Shown here: one piece after another, positions 6,831 through 13,557 of the stretch
Layout of the letters: each line of letters opens with the position of its first letter
How positions within the stretch are numbered: the first letter of the stretch is position 1
DNA from: Bacillota bacterium
Lineage (GTDB): Bacteria > Bacillota > Dethiobacteria > DTU022
DNA: 18,285 nt
Direction: 5' to 3'
Assembly (NCBI GenBank): GCA_012727685.1
Contig: JAAYGO010000239.1
Span: 1-18,285 of the forward strand
Made by a program: the position numbers and the translations under genes
Notes under the pieces: model-generated
What the model saw: only the letters and a program-made list of their open reading frames with translations
Database searches by the model: none
What the model was told of the DNA's origin: nothing

Positions 6831-7520
6831 ATGGTCATGAAAAAAGATCAGTGCATCATGCAATGCACTTTCCCAGTTCTACTACTATTCTTATTGCTAC
6901 AGCTGGTTTCCTGCCTTCCCGGGAACATTTCATTGCACCGGGAATCCCCCTCACCGGTCGAACAGCTCCCGGAAGAGCAGCTCAATGTATACGACCGGAT
7001 CCTGCTGGGGGCAAGGGCCGAAGTAAAAAAAGGAGTGCGCTATGACGCTTCCTACCAGGTGATTGATTACCCGGGAGGAGATATTGACCCAGGGCGCGGT
7101 GCCTGTACAGATGTAGTTATCCGCGCCCTGCGCCACGCGGGATTCGATCTGCAGGAGCTGATCCATAAGGATATGTGCGCCAATTTTCAGCTTTACCCCC
7201 AACTATGGGAGCTGGAAGAGCCCGATCCCAACATCGATCACCGGCGCACGCAAAACCAGATGGTTTTCTTTGAGCGGTTTGGTGAAACGCTGACGCTGGA
7301 GGTCTCCGCAGAAACCCTCTCCGAATGGCGACATGGCGACCTGGTCTACTGGCTTTTCCCGGACGGCCAGCAGCATACAGGCGTGATCTCCGACCGGACC
7401 AATGGGGACGGCATCCCCCTGGTAATCCATAATGCCAGCATCGCCCGCGAAGAGGATTGCCTGCGGCGATGGAAAATCATCGGCCATTACCGCTTTCCCC
7501 CCTCTGCCGGCAGCGATTGA
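6831..7520 (+). CDS. DUF1287 family lipoprotein, predicted cysteine hydrolase-like
   Basis: A 229-residue exported protein whose signal ends in a canonical lipobox LVSC (Cys28). The mature part carries the DUF1287 hallmarks: GVRYDASYQ near 68-76, DPGRGACTDVVIRALRHAGFD at 86-106 with a conserved Cys92, PDPNIDHRR at 131-139, a conserved NQ and FF pair, and QHTGVISD at 181-188 with His182. Cys92 and His182 are placed like the catalytic pair of NlpC/P60- or CHAP-type hydrolases, so a wall-directed hydrolase is plausible but unproven. E. coli YijF belongs to this family. The ATG has GGAG eight bases upstream; a second ATG two codons later is possible. It is divergent from the UPF0316 gene and convergent with the transporter remnant. 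Confidence 0.85.
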   Translation: MVMKKDQCIMQCTFPVLLLFLLLQLVSCLPGNISLHRESPSPVEQLPEEQLNVYDRILLGARAEVKKGVRYDASYQVIDYPGGDIDPGRGACTDVVIRALRHAGFDLQELIHKDMCANFQLYPQLWELEEPDPNIDHRRTQNQMVFFERFGETLTLEVSAETLSEWRHGDLVYWLFPDGQQHTGVISDRTNGDGIPLVIHNASIAREEDCLRRWKIIGHYRFPPSAGSD

Positions 7521-7551
7521 CGGCGCTGGAACTCCTGTATATCCGCTTATT

Positions 7552-8373
7552 TCACTTTAGGGCGAGGAGGAGGCTGCTGTTTTTAGCCGCCGCCAGGCCC
7601 TGCCGCCGTCTTTTTTCGATTAGTTCATTTAATATTCTTTCATGTTCCTGCTCGGTGAGGCAGTAGCGCCAGGTAGGGATAACCGCCAGCACAGATCCCA
7701 GCGCCGGCAGGACGGTGATAATGACAAACAGAGCGGTCATCACTTCAGGAAACTGCAGGCGGGCAATTCCCCCGGCGGTAACATAATTCTGCATGGCCTC
7801 GGGATTGTAATTGACCAAGCTCAGGACCATCAGCGCCCCGTAATAGGCCACGGCGGACTTCAGCTTGGCCAGGAAAGTTTGTCCCGCAAAACACAGCCCG
7901 TCGGCTTTTTCTCCGATTCTCCATTCAAGATAATCAACAGAATCAGCGATCATGGACGACTGCAGCACTGCGGGAAAACCCTGCAGAATGCCTGCCCCAA
8001 AAATAAATATGGCCACAAGCGGGATATAGTCCAGTTTAAGCAGGTATAATCCAAAGACGGTCATAAAAGGGATGGCACTGAGCAATTGAGACCAGTTATA
8101 TAAATCTTTCTTGGAATAAAATTTTAAAAAGGCGGGAGTCAAGTACATGGCCGCCAGATTGCCGATAAAATAACCGCCCCCAATAACAAGGTAGTAAAAA
8201 ATGGTCTTAGCCTCACTACCGTTGGCGTAATACCATAAAACAAGGTAGCCGGAACAACTGACCAGCATGGCCTGGGTGCTGCCTAAAATACCGGAGGCCA
8301 TTACCTGAAGAAAAGGTTTATTGTAGGACAAATGCATTTTGACTCTTATCTGCAAATACCTTTCTATAACCAA
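7552..8373 (-). pseudogene. C-terminal half of a GPH-family (MelB-like) sugar:cation symporter
   Basis: The 273-residue frame aligns with only the second half of glycoside-pentoside-hexuronide symporters of the major facilitator superfamily, usually about 450-500 residues and 12 helices. It begins at the typical helix-7 entry (NKPFL) and continues through six helices. SSMIADSVDYLEWRIGEKADG and the following GQTFLAKL are diagnostic for the family. The first six helices are absent: upstream in frame there is a TAA two codons before the nominal TTG start, and no frame between 8374 and 8545 resembles a transporter N-terminus. No good ribosome-binding site is seen before the TTG or the later ATG at 8337. 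A 5' deletion remnant is the best reading; a functional half-size protein is less likely. Confidence 0.75.
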
Positions 8374-8468
8374 TAATTATTGGCCTGTAGCACCATGACT
8401 GCAGGAAAGCCGGGGCGCGGGCATGGGGCTCTAGACAAAAAATGAAGCTGCCCTGAAAGGCAACAAGG

Positions 8469-8500
8469 AAAGGGGCCGCTCCTTTAGAAATAGCCCCTTT
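8469..8500 (-). terminator. Hairpin after the DUF3298 lipoprotein gene
   Basis: AAAGGGGC (8469-8476) and GCCCCTTT (8493-8500) are a perfect eight-base inverted repeat with a 16-base loop, 46 bases past the stop of the lipoprotein gene. The loop is large and the following minus-strand sequence (CCTTGTTGCC) is poor in T, so termination is only a possibility. This 172-base gap holds nothing else recognisable. Confidence 0.35.
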
Positions 8501-8545
8501 ATGACCAGATCCGATTTGGCGATGGGAAAGTCGAATTCCCATAAT

Positions 8546-9817
8546 TTAATAGAACATTTTTTCCAGCAGCCAGAGGCCGTCTTCTTTGATCATTTTCACG
8601 GTAATGGCCACATCCTCATGGCCGGCCGGGGAATCGGCCGTGGTATTGATCTGCAGGGTTGCCTCCGTAGCGGTGATCTCGCTGATCGCATAGCGATAGT
8701 TATTCCAATTAACATAATAACCCATGCCCGTATCTTTACTGAGATCGGCATACAGCCAGCCTTTTATATCCCAGTAACGGCCGCTGGCCAGCAAAGCTGC
8801 CGCTTCCTGCTTGATGTAGGTACTGTACACGAAAGCGTCGAGATCGACATAAGAGGGAAAGCGCGGATCGATCACCGGATACAAAGTCCCTTCTAGGGCC
8901 TGATCTTCTGAAAAATCTACTTCCAGCATGGAGAGGCCGAAGATCTCACAGAAACAGACCCTGTTGCGCTCGATCAGCATGCCTGCCTGCCGGTGTAGTT
9001 CCCGTGCCAATTCATTTGTAGAGAACGCGGCAGGATCAAGGGCCGGCAAGCCCACTTCCGCAAGATCCAGTGTAAACATGGGCAGCCCGGCCGCGTACGG
9101 GGCTATGGTATAAGGCTGATAATAGAAGACAAGGTTGCTGCCGTAAAGAAAAAAGTTGTCTGCATCATAGTAATCCTGCAACGTCACCGCATAATCTTCA
9201 TAATAGATAAAATCGTCTGTGCCCGCTTTGGCTTCAATTTGCGCCAGTGCGGTTTGATAGACTTTTTCCCGCACTTCTTCATCGCCGGCCCCCAATATAT
9301 CGGTAAGCGCCAGTCTCTCGCCGGTCAAAAGGTCAAATGTTTCGGAGCTGTAGTAGACGTACGGATGCGCGCCGCCACTGTTAACGTAATGGATGTTTAA
9401 TACCGACAGCCGGTTATTGTCATTGTAATAAACTTCCGGAGTACATTCGTATACATGCGCAATGAACTCGTAGCCGCCTTCCTTTGCCGCTTCCTGATCG
9501 ATGCGGGCATTTTCCAGGCCCTCGGTAAGTGCATAGCTTTCTTCAAGCTGGCGCTCATAGTAACGATTAATGGCGTCTGCGGCACTCTCCTGGCCCGGGA
9601 TTGTGACTTCCGGCTGGGTGATCTTATATTCAAACAAAGCAACGCCTGAGTCATCATAAAAGGTTTCGCTATACACCCGGTAAGCGATCTGCGCGCGCAG
9701 GGCGGCTTCCATGCCAGGCGCTGTTTCTTCCACACTACAGCCGGCAAGCAGCACGGTGAGGCCCAAAAAAAGCGGAAACAGCAGCCTGGCAGGCCCGATT
9801 TTTTCCTGACTCATCAT
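8546..9817 (-). CDS. DUF4163/DUF3298 lipoprotein with a possible IseA-like C-terminal domain
   Basis: A lipoprotein of about 423 residues: signal peptide with canonical lipobox LLAGC (Cys27), a DUF4163 (PdaC-type) region near 45-155, then a DUF3298 region near 155-255. The DUF3298 part has the usual GGAHPYVYY, TFDLLTGERLALTDIL and FYYQPYTIAPYAAG, as in the extracellular domain of anti-sigma factor RsiV and in PdaC. Residues about 290-423 form a further domain (LYPVIDP..., LLASGRYWDIKGWLY, then alternating strands ending LWLLEKMFY) that resembles IseA-type DL-endopeptidase inhibitors; this part is tentative. The ATG at 9815-9817 follows GAGAGGGG by four bases; an ATG one codon later is also possible. 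A longer frame from a TTG at 9859 is excluded because that codon lies in the promoter spacer. The gene is divergent from the D,D-carboxypeptidase. Confidence 0.8.
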   Translation of the reverse strand: MMSQEKIGPARLLFPLFLGLTVLLAGCSVEETAPGMEAALRAQIAYRVYSETFYDDSGVALFEYKITQPEVTIPGQESAADAINRYYERQLEESYALTEGLENARIDQEAAKEGGYEFIAHVYECTPEVYYNDNNRLSVLNIHYVNSGGAHPYVYYSSETFDLLTGERLALTDILGAGDEEVREKVYQTALAQIEAKAGTDDFIYYEDYAVTLQDYYDADNFFLYGSNLVFYYQPYTIAPYAAGLPMFTLDLAEVGLPALDPAAFSTNELARELHRQAGMLIERNRVCFCEIFGLSMLEVDFSEDQALEGTLYPVIDPRFPSYVDLDAFVYSTYIKQEAAALLASGRYWDIKGWLYADLSKDTGMGYYVNWNNYRYAISEITATEATLQINTTADSPAGHEDVAITVKMIKEDGLWLLEKMFY

Positions 9818-9849
9818 TTTACCCCTCTCAATAAAAGATTTCTGCCGTG

Positions 9850-9878
9850 AGAATACCAAATTGGGAGCAGCTGGTCAA
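9850..9878 (-). promoter_or_regulatory. Sigma-A promoter for the DUF3298 lipoprotein
   Basis: On the minus strand TTGACC (9873-9878) is 17 bases from TATTCT (9850-9855), which also has an extended -10 TG. The transcription start would be near 9843, giving a leader of about 25 bases that contains GAGAGGGG. Confidence 0.7.
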
Positions 9879-10001
9879 TCCAAGCCGGGTAATCCATCTT
9901 TTCCTCTGTTTGCCATTTGCTCCAGCGTTAATTGATCTCCGCCTCTAAAAGCCCCTTCTATAATAATGTATGGCCTTTTTCTGGCGCCTCATGCCGCGCT
10001 G

Positions 10002-10010
10002 TGTTAAAAT
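10002..10010 (+). promoter_or_regulatory. Extended -10 promoter candidate for the D,D-carboxypeptidase gene
   Basis: TGTTAAAAT provides an extended -10 with TAAAAT at 10005-10010, about 50 bases before the GTG start. It lies in the same 14-base sequence (CGCTGTGTTAAAAT) as the tRNA-Pro promoter. The -35 is weak (CTGGCG at 18 bases). A separate TATAAT at 9959-9964 lacks a recognisable -35. Confidence 0.45.
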
Positions 10011-10059
10011 AGCTTATGTGTTTATACAAAAAATGCAAGGGAACCCGGGAGGCGCCATC

Positions 10060-11379
10060 GTGTCCGGCATTAAATGGACGTGGAAAATGCTGGTTATCTT
10101 TCTCTTTCTTGCCGTTTTATTTTCCGCCACACCGGCAGCGGCCATGGAGCCGCCTGAACCGGTAGAGGCCGAAGGAGCGGTATTGTACGAGCTGGGCAGC
10201 GGAAAATATCTTTACGAGCAGAACGCGGACCGCCGGCTCTATCCGGCCAGCACTACCAAAATCATGACCGCCCTCCTGTTCCTGGAAAATACCGGTCTCG
10301 ATGAAATCGTAACCGTAGGCGAAGAAATAGAGCTGATCGGTAAAGACAGCAGTATCGCCGGCCTGCAAAAGGGCGACCAGCTCAGCGCCGCCGAGCTGCT
10401 GTGGGCGATGCTGCTGCCGTCTGGAAATGACGCCGCTTATACCGCCGCCGTGCATACCGCCAGGCTAAAGGAAGGCGACCCGGCCCTGCCGGCGGAAGCG
10501 GCGGTAGCCAGGTTCGCCGGGATGATGAATGAGAAAGCGCGCAGCCTGGGGGCCACAGGAACGCACTTTGTTACCCCGGACGGGTATCACCATCCCGACC
10601 ATTATACCACCGCCCGCGACCTGGCCCTCATCGCCCGGGAAGCGCTGCGCCACGATTTTATCCGCACCGTGGTCGCCACACCGGTTCATGAAGCGTCATA
10701 CCTAAACAGCGCCGGTGAAGCGGTCGCGCAAACCTGGCAGAATACGAATTTGCTGCTGCACCGGCACCAGCCCCAGTATTATCCCGCTGCCACCGGGATA
10801 AAGACCGGCTACACCTCCGAGGCGGGCTACAACCTGGTCGCCGCGGCGGAGGGCGGGGGGCTGTCGCTGGTCGCCGTGATCCTGAACAGCACCGCCGAGG
10901 CACGCTGGAAGGACGCCGCCAATTTGTTCGACTTCGCCCTGGAAAACTACCGCTTCCAGACCATTGTCGCCGCCGGAGAAAGATTGCTCACCACCGCGCT
11001 GACCAACCAGGCTGCCGGAGAACCGGACACGCTGCCGGTGATCGCCGCGGCAGGCTACCACGACCTCTTCAGTATTGAGGAAATTGCGGCGATCGAAAAG
11101 ATCATTTCCTGGAACAGCCCGCGGGTTAGCGAAACAGGAACAGAAATAGTGCTAAAAGCGCCGCTGCAGGCGGGTGAAGTATTGGGGGCGGTGAGCTACC
11201 GGTTAAAGGGAGAAACCCTCTTTGAAACCGAGCTCCTGGCCGGGGGAAGCGTCAAGGCCCGCTTCCCCCGGGAATTTGCCGCCTGGGCGGTGCCGCTCTT
11301 GCTGCTTTTGCTGATCCCGCCCTTCTTCCGGATCCGCCGCATTAGAAAAACCCGCGGCCGCGCCAGGCGCAGATTTTAA
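10060..11379 (+). CDS. D-alanyl-D-alanine carboxypeptidase (PBP5/DacF type, peptidase S11)
   Basis: Membrane-anchored low-molecular-weight penicillin-binding protein that removes the terminal D-Ala of peptidoglycan stem pentapeptides. From the GTG start (439 residues) there is a signal peptide ending near ATPAAA (23-28) and the three penicillin-binding motifs: STTK at 64-67 (nucleophile Ser64), SGN at 121-123 and KTG at 248-250. A PBP5 C-terminal beta domain follows at about 325-400, then a membrane helix near 405-422 with a very basic tail, whereas E. coli PBP5 uses an amphipathic anchor. The GTG is chosen because GGGAGG lies seven bases upstream. Longer starts, up to an ATG at 9970, add a non-signal-like extension and lie before the -10 candidate. 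It is divergent from the DUF3298 lipoprotein and convergent with the MoaD gene. Confidence 0.93.
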   Translation: MSGIKWTWKMLVIFLFLAVLFSATPAAAMEPPEPVEAEGAVLYELGSGKYLYEQNADRRLYPASTTKIMTALLFLENTGLDEIVTVGEEIELIGKDSSIAGLQKGDQLSAAELLWAMLLPSGNDAAYTAAVHTARLKEGDPALPAEAAVARFAGMMNEKARSLGATGTHFVTPDGYHHPDHYTTARDLALIAREALRHDFIRTVVATPVHEASYLNSAGEAVAQTWQNTNLLLHRHQPQYYPAATGIKTGYTSEAGYNLVAAAEGGGLSLVAVILNSTAEARWKDAANLFDFALENYRFQTIVAAGERLLTTALTNQAAGEPDTLPVIAAAGYHDLFSIEEIAAIEKIISWNSPRVSETGTEIVLKAPLQAGEVLGAVSYRLKGETLFETELLAGGSVKARFPREFAAWAVPLLLLLLIPPFFRIRRIRKTRGRARRRF

Positions 11380-11385
11380 TTTGCC

Positions 11386-11403
11386 AAGGAAGTGCCGTTC
11401 CTT
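11386..11403. terminator. Small hairpin between two convergent genes
   Basis: AAGGAA and TTCCTT enclose a six-base loop (GTGCCG) in the 27-base gap between the carboxypeptidase stop and the MoaD-like stop. The plus-strand tail is CTCTTAG, only modestly T-rich. It could be a weak shared terminator. Confidence 0.35.
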
Positions 11404-11406
11404 CTC

Positions 11407-11655
11407 TTAGCCGCCTCCCAGGGTAAACATCAGCATGACCTCGTCGCCGTCATGAAGGACGGTATCGCGCTCCGCCCGGGCCTGGTTTACCACAACAGAA
11501 GATTTTTGCGCAAAGGCATCAAGATCCGGGCCGGCCTCTGCCTTAATCACGGCCAGTAGCTGAGCAATGGTGGCGCCCTCGGGGAGCGCGAAGGTTTTCG
11601 CGTTGTCCCGGCCAAAGGCGGAAGGGAAGCCAAAGAATTTTACCGTGACGCGCAT
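11407..11655 (-). CDS. MoaD/ThiS-family ubiquitin-like sulfur carrier
   Basis: An 82-residue beta-grasp protein starting MRVTVKFFG, with a mid-protein VVVNQ and an ending VMLMFTLGGG. The C-terminal Gly-Gly is the group that is adenylated and thiocarboxylated in MoaD and ThiS proteins to donate sulfur, here most plausibly for the dithiolene of the pterin cofactor. Its ATG lies inside the end of the upstream aldehyde oxidoreductase gene (16-base overlap), so the two are translationally coupled. Association of small MoaD-like genes with AOR genes is common, which supports tungstopterin assembly for that enzyme over a thiamin role. It is the last gene of the redox cluster and converges on the carboxypeptidase gene. 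Confidence 0.87.
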   Translation of the reverse strand: MRVTVKFFGFPSAFGRDNAKTFALPEGATIAQLLAVIKAEAGPDLDAFAQKSSVVVNQARAERDTVLHDGDEVMLMFTLGGG

Positions 11656-13541
11656 GATGCCTCTTCACCGTAAAGATCTCTGATCACATGTTCAAGCCCG
11701 CCGATGCCGCGCAGAGATTCCAGGGACGGTTTCCCCGTTTCGTAATCCCAGCAGGCAAAATGGAAGAAGTTCCGGGCCAGGCGCTCATGATCCACTTTAA
11801 TCCCCGCCAGGGGACCCTCCTGGTGAGGCGGACTGCCGACTACCCGTGCCGGCACCACAAAGTCTGACGGTTTAAACCCTTCCCGCAGGTTAAAGGCGTG
11901 CCGCATATTGAGGATGCGCATGCCGGTGATATAGCACTGCTGCGCGTTGAACGGCCAGCCGGTAATCGCCTCGATATACTCGTTGCGTGCTCCCTCCGGG
12001 CAGGGGAAATCCATCATCAGGCAGAAACCCGCGGCGGTGAGCACTTCCACATTGACAGTGTTCTCCACATCCAGGTAGCCCGTATTGTAATAGTTGTACT
12101 TGTCCTTCAGATCGCCCACCTCCTGCATGTGGCCGAGGCCGCCCTTAACGTGCCGCCCCGGGGTGGGGTCAAACTGGTAGGTGCGCACAAAGCCGGGGGC
12201 GAATTTCGGGTCGTGCAGGGGCAGCTCCATCCCCTTGATCGTAATCAGGTACTCGTGGCCCTTGCCCCAATAGTTGGCCGCCGCTTCCGAGCCTTTAGCC
12301 AGGATGGCACCGCACCCCTCCACATTGGCGATCTTTTTCAAGATGGCGATCACGGCTTCGCTGTTGCCCCAGCTTAATTCGATCCCGTCCAGATCGTCTC
12401 TGGTAAGCAGGCCCCGGTCGTAGCATTCCATGGCCCAGCCGATGGTGGCACCCGCCGAGATGGTGTCCAGGCCGTAGCGGCTGCAGATTTCATTGGCCAT
12501 GAGGATCGATTCCCCGTCGCTGTTGAGCAACAGGGTGCCAAATGAGGCCGAAGTTTCATACTCGGGACGATCCGTCTTCCCTACCTGCCAGCGCTCGGAT
12601 TTTACTTCGTACTCGGCGCCGCAGCCCAGCGGGCAATTTCGGCAGGCGTATTTTTTAACCTTGTATTTGTCAAAGGCAGTGGAACCGATTTTATTGGCCG
12701 CCTCCTCGCCAAAATCACGCAGGCCGACACCGCCCCAGTTCTTTACCGGCGAGTTGCCGTCCAAGGCCGACCCGGGGGTGGTCCCGCCGGTGCCATAAGT
12801 GCCAAACCAGCGCAGCGGCTCCTTTAAGGGCCCGCTTCTCATCAGCTCGGCAATCCGGCGATTGATTGCCTTCACCTTTTCCGGATTAGCCAGGGGGACT
12901 TCCAGGTTGCCGCGGGCCACGATGGCCTTTAGCTTTTTCGACCCCATCACCGCACCGCCGCCGCCCCGGCCGAGGGCGCGGTGGCCGTCATTAATGGGGC
13001 AGGAAAAAAGTGCCAGCCTCTCACCGGCCTGCCCAATGATGGAAGCCCTGATCAGCGGATCGCCCAGTTCCGCTTTCAGGATCTCCAGAGTTTCCCTGGT
13101 ATCCTTGCCCCAGAGCTGCCGGGCATCCCTCAGCTCGGCTTTGCCGTCCTTGACCCAGAGGTATACGGGCTGCGGGGAGATTCCGGTGAAGAAGACCGCG
13201 TCAAAGCCGGCCTTTTTCAGCTCGGCGCCAAAATATCCGCCCGAGTTGGAGTCGCACCAGCAGCCGTTCACCGGAGATTTGCAGACCAAGCCAAAGCGGG
13301 AGCCGAAGAAAGCGCCGGAGCCGGTCGCGGGCCCGGTAACGAAGCCGAGGACATTTTCCGGCCCCAGCGGATCGATCCCCGGTTTGATCAGATCGTAAAG
13401 CACCCTCGCGCCGAGGCCATAGCCGCCAATAAAATTCCGGGCCAGTTCCGGAGACAACTCCTGTTCTTCAATCTTGCCCCGCGTCAGGTCCACAAACAGC
13501 ATTTTTCCCATGTATCCGTACAGCATCGCCTGTTCAATCAC
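11640..13541 (-). CDS. Aldehyde:ferredoxin oxidoreductase (tungsten AOR family)
   Basis: Cytosolic tungsto- or molybdo-bis-pterin enzyme that interconverts aldehydes and carboxylic acids using ferredoxin. The 633 residues are full length. The N-terminal pterin-binding part has GKMLFVDLT at 12-20, FIGGYGLGARVLY at 37-49, DSNSGGYFGAELK at 97-109 and GRGGGGAVMGSKKLKAI at 191-207. The [4Fe-4S] cysteines are in CRNCPLGC (Cys300, Cys303, Cys307), with Cys507 in GFCLMM as the likely fourth ligand. RYGLDTISAGATIGWAME at 355-372 and the later regions fit the family. The nominal GTG start has GAGAGGGGA touching it; homologues usually begin at a MxYGYxGK motif, so ATG at 13524-13526 (five residues shorter) is possible. 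It follows the ene-reductase stop by 16 bases and overlaps the MoaD gene. Confidence 0.94.
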   Translation of the reverse strand: MIEQAMLYGYMGKMLFVDLTRGKIEEQELSPELARNFIGGYGLGARVLYDLIKPGIDPLGPENVLGFVTGPATGSGAFFGSRFGLVCKSPVNGCWCDSNSGGYFGAELKKAGFDAVFFTGISPQPVYLWVKDGKAELRDARQLWGKDTRETLEILKAELGDPLIRASIIGQAGERLALFSCPINDGHRALGRGGGGAVMGSKKLKAIVARGNLEVPLANPEKVKAINRRIAELMRSGPLKEPLRWFGTYGTGGTTPGSALDGNSPVKNWGGVGLRDFGEEAANKIGSTAFDKYKVKKYACRNCPLGCGAEYEVKSERWQVGKTDRPEYETSASFGTLLLNSDGESILMANEICSRYGLDTISAGATIGWAMECYDRGLLTRDDLDGIELSWGNSEAVIAILKKIANVEGCGAILAKGSEAAANYWGKGHEYLITIKGMELPLHDPKFAPGFVRTYQFDPTPGRHVKGGLGHMQEVGDLKDKYNYYNTGYLDVENTVNVEVLTAAGFCLMMDFPCPEGARNEYIEAITGWPFNAQQCYITGMRILNMRHAFNLREGFKPSDFVVPARVVGSPPHQEGPLAGIKVDHERLARNFFHFACWDYETGKPSLESLRGIGGLEHVIRDLYGEEASCASR

Positions 13542-13557
13542 TCCCCTCTCAAGGTCA

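Noticed and set aside
9959..9964. TATAAT as the main carboxypeptidase promoter
   Set aside because: No recognisable -35 at 16-18 bases; the extended -10 at 10002-10010 is a better candidate.
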